Shown: positions 16,308-25,028 of the stretch, one piece after another
Layout: each line of letters opens with the position of its first letter
Position numbering within the stretch: position 1 is the stretch's first letter
Origin: Nesterenkonia haasae
GTDB taxonomy: Bacteria > Actinomycetota > Actinomycetes > Actinomycetales > Micrococcaceae
Direction of reading: 5' to 3'
Length of the DNA stretch: 64,000 bases
NCBI RefSeq assembly: GCF_010119385.1
Contig: NZ_VFIE01000019.1
Span: 58,783-122,782 of the forward strand
Position numbers and translations under genes: made by a program
Notes under the pieces: generated by a model
The model's database searches: none
Told to the model about the DNA's origin: nothing
The model's input: the letters and a program-made list of their open reading frames with translations, nothing else

Positions 16308-17489
16308 TTAGACAGCCACCGACCTCGGCGGTTCTGGTTCATCGGCGGCGAGATCGCCGGGCTTGCGCTTCTTCTGCCGCATCGTCTTACCGTGGATGAC
16401 CCTGTGCCGGACGAATCCGGAGGTCTGGTCCACGACCATGGTGATAGCGATAATGACGAATAATGTGATGCCGATGGCTTCCCAGTCATATGGGCGCTGG
16501 CCGAAGAGGCCGTTGGGCGGGCTGATGAGACGGCCTATACCTCCAGCACCGAGAGCTCCCAGGATGGCGGAGGCTCGAATGTTGACCTCGAACCGGTAGA
16601 GCCATATGGCGATGACCTCGGGCAGGACTTGGGGAAGCACAGCCCAGCGGATCACCTGGATGTGACTGGCCCCAGCAGCACGGGATGCTTCAAGAGGGCC
16701 CTGATCAACGCCCTCAATCGACTCAGAGATCAGCTTGGACAATGTTCCGATCGAGCTGATCCCTAGAGCGAAGGCACCAGCCATCGCTCCCCCTCTGTCG
16801 GCGGGACCCACACCTAGGAGTGGGATGAAGATCGCGACGGCGAAAACAATCTCCGGTACCGCGCGAATCACGGACAGAATGAATCGCATCGGAATGTAGG
16901 TCGCTAACGGGGTCATATTACGGGCCGCCAGTATCCCGCAGGGCAGTGAGAAGAGCGCGCCGACGATGGTACCGATCCAGGCGATGGCTACTGACTCAAG
17001 CATCGCGTCGAATGCGGAGGACCAGTTGCCGCGTGCCTCCTCATCGGGCACCTGCGCCACCCCTCCAACCATTTGGAGACCGAAGTCCCAGACCCGTGCT
17101 GGCATCTCGAGGAGAGCACTGAGAGTCATGCCTGTGCCTGCCGCCGAGGAGACGAACAGCACGCCGATCATAATCAGCGCCATGTTGTACCAGAACTTGA
17201 CTGGTTTCACCGGGCGCATGTCGAGGCCGTCGGGTGTGTACCCGCCCCGGCTCTGACCGGAAGCTACGCGCTGCTGTTCCCGGGTCCGCTGTTTCCTGGT
17301 CCCCACATAGGCAAGTGCGTAGATCGTCAACGCAACGGAGAATGCGCCAGCGCCGATGGCAAGACCCCACATCATCCTGGAGAAAACGTCCGAAGACTCC
17401 GCAGCAGGTGCGTAGGTCAGCAGGAATCCGCCTGACGCCAGAAGCAACGCGCCGACCAGCGCAGCTGAAACCTTATACCCGTGGCTCAC
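16308..17489 (-). CDS. phnE: Phosphonate-type ABC transporter permease (PhnE, second)
   Basis: Membrane permease of 393 aa. The C-terminal 250 residues are the transport domain, with the EAA-type loop GPLEASRAAGASHIQVIRWAVLPQVLPEV around residue 265. The N-terminal ~110 residues add two or three extra helices and a basic loop, making it longer than the usual 270-aa PhnE. GTG 17489 overlaps the stop of the upstream phnE gene by 4 bp. It ends with a charged DEPEPP tail. Part of a four-gene phnD-phnC-phnE-phnE importer for phosphonate, phosphite or phosphate. Confidence 0.88.
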   Translation of the reverse strand: MSHGYKVSAALVGALLLASGGFLLTYAPAAESSDVFSRMMWGLAIGAGAFSVALTIYALAYVGTRKQRTREQQRVASGQSRGGYTPDGLDMRPVKPVKFWYNMALIMIGVLFVSSAAGTGMTLSALLEMPARVWDFGLQMVGGVAQVPDEEARGNWSSAFDAMLESVAIAWIGTIVGALFSLPCGILAARNMTPLATYIPMRFILSVIRAVPEIVFAVAIFIPLLGVGPADRGGAMAGAFALGISSIGTLSKLISESIEGVDQGPLEASRAAGASHIQVIRWAVLPQVLPEVIAIWLYRFEVNIRASAILGALGAGGIGRLISPPNGLFGQRPYDWEAIGITLFVIIAITMVVDQTSGFVRHRVIHGKTMRQKKRKPGDLAADEPEPPRSVAV

Positions 17490-18562
17490 AGCAGCTTCCT
17501 CCGTATCCAGAGCGACAGCAGGTCCACCAGCAGCACCACGAAGACCAGGGCCCAGAGGATGGCTCCGACATTCTCGTACCCCTGAGACATTCTCCCGATC
17601 TGCCGGCTCAGTTCTCCACCGATACCTGCCACCCCGACCACACCCAACGCGGCTGATGCCCGGATGTTCAGTTCGAACACGTACAGACTGTAGGAGATGA
17701 AACTAGGCATGACAGCGGGCAGCACCGCAACGCGGTCACGCTGGATGAGGTTGGCGCCGGCGGCATCAGCTGCCTCAAGGGGCCCAGGCTGTATAGCGTC
17801 TATCGACTCGCTGAGCAGTTTGGCCACGATGCCGATGTTGAACATGATGAGCGCAAGGACCGCGGCCAGCGCTCCGAGTCCGTAGGCTGTCCCGCCGATG
17901 AATGCGGCGAATAAGAGTGCCCACGCGACGTCTGGGATGGAACGGACGACTGAGTTGATGGCCTTGATGGTCTGGCTGGTGCCCTTGTTGAGGCTCGACA
18001 CCGGGGAGGCGAGCATAGCGAGGAGAAGCCCGATGAAGCACCCAATAATCGTGGCTACGACCGCCATACACAGGGTGATCAGCCATTCACCCCAGATAGG
18101 CCGAGAAGTGCCTGCAACGTTGTGCAGGAAGAGATAGCTCCAGTCGGGATTGAAATACCCGAGGAGCTGCTGACGAGTGTTTCCCCCGGTCAGTCGACCA
18201 GGCACCTCGGCGATGCGGTCGATGAAGTGAATATTGGATCCGGCCCAGTATGTGATTGCAATGAGGGCGAGTCCGCCGAAGGCGCCCATGGGGCTGATGC
18301 GGAGCTTAAAACAGATCAGCAGCGCCATCACCATGATGATCAGGCCGATCAACGGATCGCGGGGAGCCCAGAGAACAACATCGCCGAGCGGGAAGAACAG
18401 GACGGCATCGCCTTCCCACGTCCAGCAGAAGAGGCCGAAGGCAACCAAAGCCAGAAATGCCAATCCCAGATAGGGCGGCACTTTCGGGCTGGGAGGTCTA
18501 GGGCGGCTCTGCCCTTGCGCGGATGCTGCTGCAACCGAGCGCTTGGAGACAGCTGTGCTCAC
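17486..18562 (-). CDS. phnE: Phosphonate-type ABC transporter permease (PhnE, first)
   Basis: Membrane permease of 358 aa. After a Ser/Pro-rich basic N terminus it has several helices, then the transport domain with the loop GPLEAADAAGANLIQRDRVAVLPAVMPSF near residue 275. It probably forms a heterodimer with the downstream permease, since both carry the same loop and are coupled by a 4-bp GTGA overlap. Its own GTG overlaps the phnC stop in the same way. Ligand cannot be assigned among phosphonate, phosphite and related oxyanions. Confidence 0.88.
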   Translation of the reverse strand: MSTAVSKRSVAAASAQGQSRPRPPSPKVPPYLGLAFLALVAFGLFCWTWEGDAVLFFPLGDVVLWAPRDPLIGLIIMVMALLICFKLRISPMGAFGGLALIAITYWAGSNIHFIDRIAEVPGRLTGGNTRQQLLGYFNPDWSYLFLHNVAGTSRPIWGEWLITLCMAVVATIIGCFIGLLLAMLASPVSSLNKGTSQTIKAINSVVRSIPDVAWALLFAAFIGGTAYGLGALAAVLALIMFNIGIVAKLLSESIDAIQPGPLEAADAAGANLIQRDRVAVLPAVMPSFISYSLYVFELNIRASAALGVVGVAGIGGELSRQIGRMSQGYENVGAILWALVFVVLLVDLLSLWIRRKLL

Positions 18563-19428
18563 ACAGTGTCCTTGCGTTCGATGCCGTCTTCGACAGCCGG
18601 CACTGCCTGGGTTAGATCGGCTTCTGTGGGGTTTTCGATGTGCTCCCCCAGACGCCCGTCCCCACGCGCTTGTCTGATCTCGTCAGCCGACAGTGGGCGC
18701 TGATACACCTCTGCGATCACGCTGTCGGTGGCCTCCTGCGTCGGGCCGTCGAATACCACCTCGCCGTTTCGCATCCCGATAATCCGGTCAGCGTAGTCCC
18801 GCGCGAGATCCAAGTGATGCATATTCACAACGCAGGTGATGCCTAGGTCACGCTGGATGGTACGCAGGTCCCCCAGCACTTTTCGCGCCGTGGGCGGGTC
18901 CAAGGAGGCGACCGGCTCATCGGCGAGGATGACCTCCGGATCTTGGGCCAGAACTCGGGCGATGGCTACGCGTTGCTGCTGACCCCCCGACAGCGCAGCT
19001 GCCCGGTTGTAAGCCTTCTCAACGATCCCTACGCGCTCCAAGGACTGGAAGGCCACTTCCTTGTCCTGGCTGCCGTACCAGCCGATGAGTGAACGCCAGG
19101 TCGGGGTAAAGGCCGATCGTCCGATCAGCACATTATTGAGAACACTGATGCGCCCGACGTTATTGAACTGCTGGAAGATCATGCCCACTTTCGAGCGCAG
19201 TTTCCGCAGCTTGGACTTGTTCTTGGGGTCCACTACGGTTTCGCCCACGGTCAGTGTGCCGTTGGTGTATGGGACGAGCCCATTGACCGCCCGGATCAGG
19301 GTGGACTTCCCCGCCCCAGAAAGCCCGATGATGGCAACGAATTCGCCCTGATTGATCTCCAGGCTGATGTCGCTGAGCCCCTTGTAGCCGTTGGGGTAGA
19401 CAACGTCGACGTTCTCAAACTTAATCAT
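18559..19428 (-). CDS. phnC: Phosphonate-type ABC transporter ATPase
   Basis: ATP-binding subunit of 289 aa. Walker A is GLSGAGKST at residues ~35-43, the signature LSGGQQQR follows near 147, and Walker B is VILADEPVASLD near 168, followed by the switch His in VNMHHLDLA. The QQFNNVGRISVLNNVLIGR Q-loop region is typical of PhnC. The C-terminal 30 residues form an acidic tail beyond the usual end. It sits between the binding-protein gene and the permeases and is separated from the former by a strong hairpin. Confidence 0.93.
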   Translation of the reverse strand: MIKFENVDVVYPNGYKGLSDISLEINQGEFVAIIGLSGAGKSTLIRAVNGLVPYTNGTLTVGETVVDPKNKSKLRKLRSKVGMIFQQFNNVGRISVLNNVLIGRSAFTPTWRSLIGWYGSQDKEVAFQSLERVGIVEKAYNRAAALSGGQQQRVAIARVLAQDPEVILADEPVASLDPPTARKVLGDLRTIQRDLGITCVVNMHHLDLARDYADRIIGMRNGEVVFDGPTQEATDSVIAEVYQRPLSADEIRQARGDGRLGEHIENPTEADLTQAVPAVEDGIERKDTV

Positions 19429-19440
19429 GGTGAAGGGGTC

Positions 19441-19496
19441 CTGATCTTCGGGGTGCGAGCCCGGCCATCGGTCGGCAATCGCACCCCGCAGATCAG
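19441..19496. repeat. Large intercistronic hairpin between phnD and phnC
   Basis: CTGATCTTCGGGGTGCGA (19441-19458) pairs with TCGCACCCCGCAGATCAG (19479-19496) with one mismatch, giving an 18-bp stem and 20-nt loop. No U-run follows on the minus strand, so it looks more like a partial terminator or mRNA-stabilising hairpin. Such elements raise binding-protein levels over the membrane parts of importers. Confidence 0.7.
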
Positions 19497-19528
19497 GGGG
19501 TTCCTCTCAGTTCAGATCAGCGGCCTGG

Positions 19529-20605
19529 TCACTGGTCGCCGAAGTCGTTGTAGACCTGGCGTGCGACGTCGAGAGCTTCCTCGTCAGCCGGGACCAGACC
19601 GTTGATCTCGTAAACGTCGTAGAGCGGGTCGCCCTCGTCAAGGTCACCTGATTCGGCGAAGCTCAGCCATGCATCGACCAGGATGTCGAGCTCTTCATCA
19701 GTGAACTCGTCGGAGGCCACAATGCCGTCATTAGGGATGGGGCCGGCCCATGCGAAGACCACCAGCTCCTCACCCACATCGGGGTTGTCGTCCACGATGT
19801 TGGCCCGAGCGTCGTCGAAGGATGTTCCAATGGTGAATTCGCCGTTGTAGACAGCTTCCACGGCCTGGTCGTGGCCGCCGGCGAACTGGGCGTCCACCTC
19901 GACTCCGAGCTCATTGAGCTGGGTCTGCGGGAAGTAGAAGCCGGAAGCGGAGCCCTCTTCGACGAAAGCAACGCTAGTGCCATCCTCGATCAGTTCCAGT
20001 GCATCCTCACCCATCGGTCCATAGTCGGCGAGCTCGCCGGACTCCTCATCGAATATGCCGTTGCAGAAGAGGAACCCCTCATCATTGGCGACGGGCTCGT
20101 CGTCCAGGCAGTAGGTGTCCGGGTCGTTGGTGAACCACTGGGTCACGTAGGTGTCGGCACCGTAGCGCAGGGACTGCAGAATCGGAGTTCCGCCTGCTTC
20201 ATCCTCTGCTTGGATCATGCCAACCGGGCCGGACATCAGCAGCTGCACATCGCCTGACTGCATACCCTGGATGACACCGAGGTAGCTGTCTGCGAAGAAG
20301 ATGTCGACGTCGAATCCGCCCAGTGATTCGGAGAGTTGCTCGGCCAAGGACTCGGCGTTCTCTTCCTCAGCCTCCGTGGCGGAGTCGGTGGCCGGGACAA
20401 GCCCGATAGTGATCGAGTCAACGGATTCGATCTCGGCGGCAGCGTCTTCGCCACCGTCGGCACCATTGTCAGTGTCCTCCACATCGGCGACGTCGTCGTC
20501 GTCCGTGTCATCTCCGGCGACATCGTCCTGATCACCGGCACAGGCGGCAAGAGAAAGGGTCAAGACACTGGCCAGCGCGAAAGCTGACTTGGTGTTCATA
20601 CGCAT
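19529..20605 (-). CDS. phnD: Phosphonate-type ABC transporter substrate-binding lipoprotein
   Basis: Periplasmic-type binding lipoprotein of 358 aa. The signal peptide ends in the lipobox LAAC, Cys22. A very acidic, disordered linker (mostly Asp/Glu, residues ~25-60) separates the lipid anchor from the folded domain, which starts with ITIGLVPATDS and has YLGVIQGMQSGDVQLLMSGP, and AQFAGGHDQAVEAVYNGEF, as in PhnD/PtxB/PstS-like proteins. Start ATG 20605 is preceded by GAAGGAA. First gene of the importer operon. The acidity is what one expects of an exported protein in a salt-loving actinobacterium. Confidence 0.9.
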   Translation of the reverse strand: MRMNTKSAFALASVLTLSLAACAGDQDDVAGDDTDDDDVADVEDTDNGADGGEDAAAEIESVDSITIGLVPATDSATEAEEENAESLAEQLSESLGGFDVDIFFADSYLGVIQGMQSGDVQLLMSGPVGMIQAEDEAGGTPILQSLRYGADTYVTQWFTNDPDTYCLDDEPVANDEGFLFCNGIFDEESGELADYGPMGEDALELIEDGTSVAFVEEGSASGFYFPQTQLNELGVEVDAQFAGGHDQAVEAVYNGEFTIGTSFDDARANIVDDNPDVGEELVVFAWAGPIPNDGIVASDEFTDEELDILVDAWLSFAESGDLDEGDPLYDVYEINGLVPADEEALDVARQVYNDFGDQ

Positions 20606-20819
20606 ATGGGAGTTTCCTTCGAGTCCAGTCAAGGTGCAGGTGCGGTCGCCGGGAAGAGGCCGTGATGACCTTCGCCCGAACTGTCGTGTGGGCGATGGGC
20701 CCGCAAGACTCATCTCACTCTAAGTGGCGCTGAACCTGGCCACAACCTGAAAGTGCTCATTTCTCGAAGCTGTCACCCAGAGTTAACTTTCAGTGTCTGG
20801 CAGTCGAATCACACAGCGT

Positions 20820-21617
20820 TTAGCCTGCCCAACGGCGAATGGCACCCAGAGATTCGGCGAATGCAGCGACTCGCACGTCAGGGTTTCCAAGGCCGGTGCA
20901 GAACCGGTCGATGAGGATAGTGTGTCCTCCCAGGGCCTCTACATGTGCAAGATCATTTGCCCAGATATCCCCGATGGAGAGTATGTCCTTGGCGGATATC
21001 GGCTGAGGGCTGATGTGCCGAGCCCGCTCCAGAGTCAGCGGCATCCCGAACGGCTTTTGCGCTGAGTTGATGACCGCATCGAAGCTGTCCTGGAGGCCCA
21101 GGGCATGCAACCACGTGTCGAACCCCTCTTCGGGAGCGTTCGTGGCGAGAACGGCGGTGACTCCGGACCCGCGAAGCTCCTGCAGTAGAGCAGGAGCTTC
21201 GGGTGGGCAGTGCAGGTCCGTAGAGCCCAAACCGCCTCCCACCAGGTTTCGGCGTGCCTGGCGGAAGGCCTGGCCGGCCTCCGTTTGGGTGAGACCAGAT
21301 TGGTTAGCAAGAAGCTGGACCAACTGGTACCCGTCTTGGAGGGGCCAGGCGAGGGGATGGGCCTTTCCCGCATCCGGGGACGGGGCAGTGTCCAGAGCCA
21401 CCGGCGTGCCGGCGTCGTCGTACTCGATCTCCTCAGCCAGCAGGCGGTCCTGCGCGAAGGCCGTGGTGACGACCTCCCGCACTGGCCGCCCACCCGGCCC
21501 CCGCAGGGAACGCTGCTCGAGGAGGCTGTCGACCTGGTCCGCGTAAGCGAGAACTGGGTCATCGCCCAGGCAGAGCGTGCCGTCGAAATCCAACAGGAGT
21601 AGCTTGTTGCGTGTCAC
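20820..21617 (-). CDS. HAD-superfamily hydrolase
   Basis: HAD-like phosphatase of 265 aa. Motif I is LLLDFDGTL at the N terminus, motif II lies in TAVLATNAPEEGF, motif III lysine in INSAQKPFGMPLTLE, and motif IV in ILSIGDIWANDLAHVEALGG. The cap domain sits between motifs I and II. GTG 21617 is taken as start; TTG 21620 is also possible. Substrate unknown; the gene lies between the phn importer and the aldolase gene without overlap. Confidence 0.8.
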   Translation of the reverse strand: MTRNKLLLLDFDGTLCLGDDPVLAYADQVDSLLEQRSLRGPGGRPVREVVTTAFAQDRLLAEEIEYDDAGTPVALDTAPSPDAGKAHPLAWPLQDGYQLVQLLANQSGLTQTEAGQAFRQARRNLVGGGLGSTDLHCPPEAPALLQELRGSGVTAVLATNAPEEGFDTWLHALGLQDSFDAVINSAQKPFGMPLTLERARHISPQPISAKDILSIGDIWANDLAHVEALGGHTILIDRFCTGLGNPDVRVAAFAESLGAIRRWAG

Positions 21618-21670
21618 CAACTACGTCGTGTCCGCTCTGAGATCGCGCACCCTGCTTGCCACCTCGCCGT

Positions 21671-22693
21671 CTACTTGATGGATTTACCAGCCGAGCCGAG
21701 CTTCTGGGCCGCTTCGACGATTCGCTTGGCCATATTCTCTTCCGCGGCTTTGCCCCAGACACGGGGGTCGTAGGTCTTCTTGTTGCCGACATCGCCGTCG
21801 ACTTTTAGCACCCCGTCGTAGTTCTTCAGCATGTGGTCGGCCACGGGGCGAGTGAAGGCGTACTGCGTATCAGTGTCGATGTTCATCTTGATGACGCCAT
21901 AGCTGACGGCATCGGAGATTTCTTGGTCGGTAGAGCCGCTTCCACCGTGGAAGACCAGATCGAAGGGGTTGTCCTTGCCGTATTTTGCCGACGTCTGTTC
22001 CTGGATGTCTTTGAGAATCTCGGGCCGTAGCTTCACATTCCCGGGCTTGTAGACCCCATGCACATTGCCGAAGGTCAGGGCCGTGATGTAACGGCCCTTC
22101 TCCCCGAGGCCCAGGGCTTCGATGGTGGCAATTGCATCATCGACGGTGGTGTAGAGCTTTTCGTTGATCTCGTTCTCCACACCGTCCTCTTCACCACCCA
22201 CGGTGCCGATCTCCACTTCGAGGATCTGCTTGGCCGCTTCGCTCCGCGGCAGCAGCTCTGCCGCGATCCGCAGGTTCTCCTCCAGAGTTTCGGCGGAGCC
22301 GTCCCACATATGGGAGTTGAAGATGGGGTCACGGCCGGCTTTGACTTCTGCTTCTGAGGCCTCCAGCAGAGGTAGGACGAAATCGTCGAGTTTGTCCTGG
22401 GGGCAGTGATCAGTGTGCAGCGCGATGTTCACGCCGTAGTTCTTAGCGACCTGCTTGGCGAATGCTGCGAAACCCAGGGAGCCTGCGACCATGTCCTTCA
22501 TGAAAGGCCCCGACCAGTACGCGGCTCCGCCCGTGGAGACCTGGATGATGCCGTCTGACTCGGCGTCAGCAAATCCTTTGATTGCGGCATTGAGCGTTTG
22601 GGAGCTGGTGACGTTCACCGCTGGGAAGGCGTATCCACCAGATTTGGCAGAGTCGATCATCTGGTTGTACTTGTCAGGGGTTGCGATGGCCAC
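21671..22693 (-). CDS. fbaA: Fructose-bisphosphate aldolase, class II
   Basis: Zinc-dependent glycolytic aldolase of 340 aa. IALHTDHCPQDKLDD carries the catalytic Asp and a zinc His; FNSHMWDGS, ALTFGNVHGVYKPGNVKL and LVFHGGSGSTDQEI give the other zinc and phosphate ligands. It matches the long class IIA form of actinobacteria. Start GTG 22693 with AAAGGAG seven bases upstream. A class I isoenzyme lies just upstream on the same strand, an unusual pairing. Confident by motif. Confidence 0.95.
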   Translation of the reverse strand: MAIATPDKYNQMIDSAKSGGYAFPAVNVTSSQTLNAAIKGFADAESDGIIQVSTGGAAYWSGPFMKDMVAGSLGFAAFAKQVAKNYGVNIALHTDHCPQDKLDDFVLPLLEASEAEVKAGRDPIFNSHMWDGSAETLEENLRIAAELLPRSEAAKQILEVEIGTVGGEEDGVENEINEKLYTTVDDAIATIEALGLGEKGRYITALTFGNVHGVYKPGNVKLRPEILKDIQEQTSAKYGKDNPFDLVFHGGSGSTDQEISDAVSYGVIKMNIDTDTQYAFTRPVADHMLKNYDGVLKVDGDVGNKKTYDPRVWGKAAEENMAKRIVEAAQKLGSAGKSIK

Positions 22694-22790
22694 GCTGAGC
22701 TCCTTTGACGTTGGATCTGACGGCGCAGCGAGTGACCTGTCCCGACCCTCACCCTAGCGATGCGCGGATCACTGGGCATAGGGAAGCGAA

Positions 22791-22809
22791 GTCACAGCGC
22801 TGCTGTGAC
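22791..22809. repeat. Short perfect palindrome upstream of fbaA
   Basis: GTCACAGC (22791-22798) and GCTGTGAC (22802-22809) form an 8-bp perfect inverted repeat around GCT. It lies about 100 bp before the fbaA start and after the class I aldolase stop. It could be an operator or the stem of a short terminator; there is no U-run. Confidence 0.4.
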
Positions 22810-22864
22810 CCCATCCTATGGCAGGGCGCGTGGCTTGTCAGAGTCTCTTGAGCAGGGCGGCTCC

Positions 22865-23752
22865 TTATGTGATCGACGCCCGGTAGATTGACTCGATCGT
22901 GGAGTCCAGGGTGTTGTTGAACTCATGGTCGCTCTGCTGAGCTGTGAGGCCGTCCAAGAGGGCTCGGCTGAAGCTGGCGATCAGACCGTTGTTCCGCGAG
23001 AGTCGTTCGTTGGCGTCGTCGCGGGAGTATCCGCCAGAAAGCGCGACCACGCGGGCCACCTTAGGATGCTCGATGAGTTCTGCGTAGAAGTTGTCCGCGG
23101 TGGGAATCGTGACCTTGACGGCGATCTTCTGATCCCCTAGCTGCTCCAGATGGCGGAAGATCTGATCTTTAAGAATGGATTCCGCTTGTTCTTTGTCCGG
23201 GGCTTCGATGCTGACCTCAGGTTCCAGAATAGGCAGCAGTCCGGCGTCAAGAACTTGTTGCCCAAGCTCAAACTGCTGAGCGACGACGTCCGCGATACCC
23301 TTTGAATCGGCTCTGTGGATGACGGAGCGTTCCTTCGTGCCGAACACACCGGAGTCCTTTGCCCGCTTGAGCAGTGCACCAAGACCTGGGATCTCGCGCA
23401 TGAGCTGGACTCCCTGCTGCTCGTCTTCCAGTCCTTTGTCGATCTTCAGCAGCGGAATGACACCTTTGTTCTCACGGAGGTACTGGGCGAACCCTTTGCC
23501 GTCCACCTCCCCGCTCAGTGTTGCTTCGAAGAGAATTGCGGCGAGAATCCGCTCACCGTTGAACGGGGGGCTGGTGACAATCCGGGTGCGCGTTTGATGA
23601 ATGAGCCGGAACATCTCCTCCTCGGAGCTGTACTCCGTGTCTTCTACCCCGTAGAGGCGCAAGGCCTTGGGTGTGCTTCCTCCGCTTTGGTCTAGTGCGG
23701 CAATGAATCCCTGTCTCGTTTCGAAACGGTGGAGCTCCTCCTGATCGACCAT
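22865..23752 (-). CDS. Fructose-bisphosphate aldolase, class I
   Basis: Schiff-base (metal-independent) aldolase of 295 aa. Motifs: ALDQSGGSTPKAL (residues ~17-29), TSPPFNGERILAAILFEATL, GVIPLLKIDKGLE near 105, LLPILEPEVSI near 180 and VVALSGGYSRDDANERL near 235. The small bacterial form lacks the long C-terminal tail of animal enzymes. Start ATG 23752 is preferred over the 5' open frame to 23815, which enters the AraC gene stop. It lies 62 bp after the AraC-type regulator on the same strand. Confidence 0.9.
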   Translation of the reverse strand: MVDQEELHRFETRQGFIAALDQSGGSTPKALRLYGVEDTEYSSEEEMFRLIHQTRTRIVTSPPFNGERILAAILFEATLSGEVDGKGFAQYLRENKGVIPLLKIDKGLEDEQQGVQLMREIPGLGALLKRAKDSGVFGTKERSVIHRADSKGIADVVAQQFELGQQVLDAGLLPILEPEVSIEAPDKEQAESILKDQIFRHLEQLGDQKIAVKVTIPTADNFYAELIEHPKVARVVALSGGYSRDDANERLSRNNGLIASFSRALLDGLTAQQSDHEFNNTLDSTIESIYRASIT

Positions 23753-23814
23753 GCGTACTCTCCTTAAGCCTCTGCGGTAGTGGATGACTCGAGATGTAAT
23801 GCTAACACTTCTCA

Positions 23815-24531
23815 TTATCTATTAGTGGTCTGAGATGCACCATCGATGAGGTGGCGGAAAGTCACACCCGAAAACCTTCGCGCCTCGCGGCTGAGGTGAG
23901 CTTGATCGGCGTACCGTGCACCGGCTGCAACGTCCCTAATAGCGGCACCAGTCCGGGAAAGGTCTAGGGCACGCTGAAATCGGTGGATCGCCATAAGGGT
24001 CTTCAGGCCGTATCCGAATACGCGACTGCTAAAACGCAGAAGCGTCCGCTGCGAAAGACCGAAGTGCTCACTCATATACTGCACACTGGCCCCCTTGCGT
24101 GCAGAGCTGTCCAACGAACACGCGAGATTCAGAACAGCCGGGTCCGGCGCCACCCGCTGCCACAGCTCGACGGCAACAAGCTCGAGAGCTTCGGCAGGAT
24201 CGAAGTACGCCGCATCCAACGCGGCAGGCGGTACTCGTAACAGTTCGTGTAGTGCGATGCGTTGATTCACGACATCATCCGCTGATACACCCAAAAGTGA
24301 GGGCGCAAGACCAGGAGAAAAACGTAGACCCCATGTGGCAGCGTCTTTGAAGGAGGGCACAAGCATGGCAGTCGTGTCTGGACCAGCGAAGAGCAGTTCG
24401 CCCCTAAAGCACACCACATCCATGGCGGCATCGGGGAGAACACGGAAGGCTTCATTCGCATCGCCTTCTGCAGCGACCCGCCACAGTGAAGTACCAGGAA
24501 CTGGTCCAGGCCGGGCAGTGTAGCTGCTCAT
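23815..24531 (-). CDS. AraC-family transcriptional regulator
   Basis: DNA-binding regulator of 238 aa. The N-terminal ~110 residues resemble the DUF6597-type ligand domain (LWRVAAEG, MDVVCFRGELLFAGPDT, GLRFSPGLAPSLLG). The C-terminal half holds two helix-turn-helix motifs: MSEHFGLSQRTLLRFSSRVFGYGLKTL and IRDVAAGARYADQAHLSREARRFSG. It precedes the class I aldolase gene by 62 bp on the same strand and is divergent from the DUF1801 gene. Ligand and target are not known. Confidence 0.85.
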   Translation of the reverse strand: MSSYTARPGPVPGTSLWRVAAEGDANEAFRVLPDAAMDVVCFRGELLFAGPDTTAMLVPSFKDAATWGLRFSPGLAPSLLGVSADDVVNQRIALHELLRVPPAALDAAYFDPAEALELVAVELWQRVAPDPAVLNLACSLDSSARKGASVQYMSEHFGLSQRTLLRFSSRVFGYGLKTLMAIHRFQRALDLSRTGAAIRDVAAGARYADQAHLSREARRFSGVTFRHLIDGASQTTNR

Positions 24532-24629
24532 TCTTCCCTCCTTCAGGTGCGCTGACTTGATCCTAGACTTCCACCGAATTGACCGAAACGTTCAAGACTG
24601 CAGAGCAGATCCACCAATAAAGTCTCGAT

Positions 24630-25028
24630 ATGGCAAATTTCAGAGCTCATCAGGACCGAAGCACGGCGGACAAGATCAGCGCCCTCTTAGAGAATCTCGA
24701 AGTTCAGGCCGATGGGCGCTCCGAGATTCTCACTCAAATGCGCGAGCTGGTAAAGGCGAACTATCCCACCGTCGAAGAAACTTTCCAATACGGAGGGCTG
24801 CTCTACAAGGATGGATCGTTCTTGTTCACCGGCCTCTTCGCCCGCAGGAACTACATCACAGTTGAACTGGGCGGAGGAGCCTACATCGATGACTTGTACG
24901 GGCACCTAGAAGGAAAGGGCAGCAAGGAGGGCCGAAAACACATCCGCTTATTCGAACCATCCGACATCAGGGAAAAGCGCGTTGAGGAATACCTTGCCTT
25001 GGCATCGTATCTGTTGCTCCGTGGGTAA
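24630..25028 (+). CDS. DUF1801 family protein
   Basis: Small soluble protein of 132 aa. MRELVKANYPTVEETFQYGGLLYKDG and LFARRNYITVELGGGAYI are typical of the DUF1801 (YdhG-like) fold, and ASDIREKRVEEYLALA-like FEPSDIREKRVEEYL ends the domain. Function unknown in this family. It is divergent from the AraC regulator, with 98 bp between starts that must hold both promoters. The region downstream lacks genes for 0.5 kb. Confidence 0.72.
   Translation: MANFRAHQDRSTADKISALLENLEVQADGRSEILTQMRELVKANYPTVEETFQYGGLLYKDGSFLFTGLFARRNYITVELGGGAYIDDLYGHLEGKGSKEGRKHIRLFEPSDIREKRVEEYLALASYLLLRG

Noticed and set aside
18122..18703. 193-codon plus-strand frame inside phnE/phnC
   Set aside because: Antisense shadow of the phn operon.
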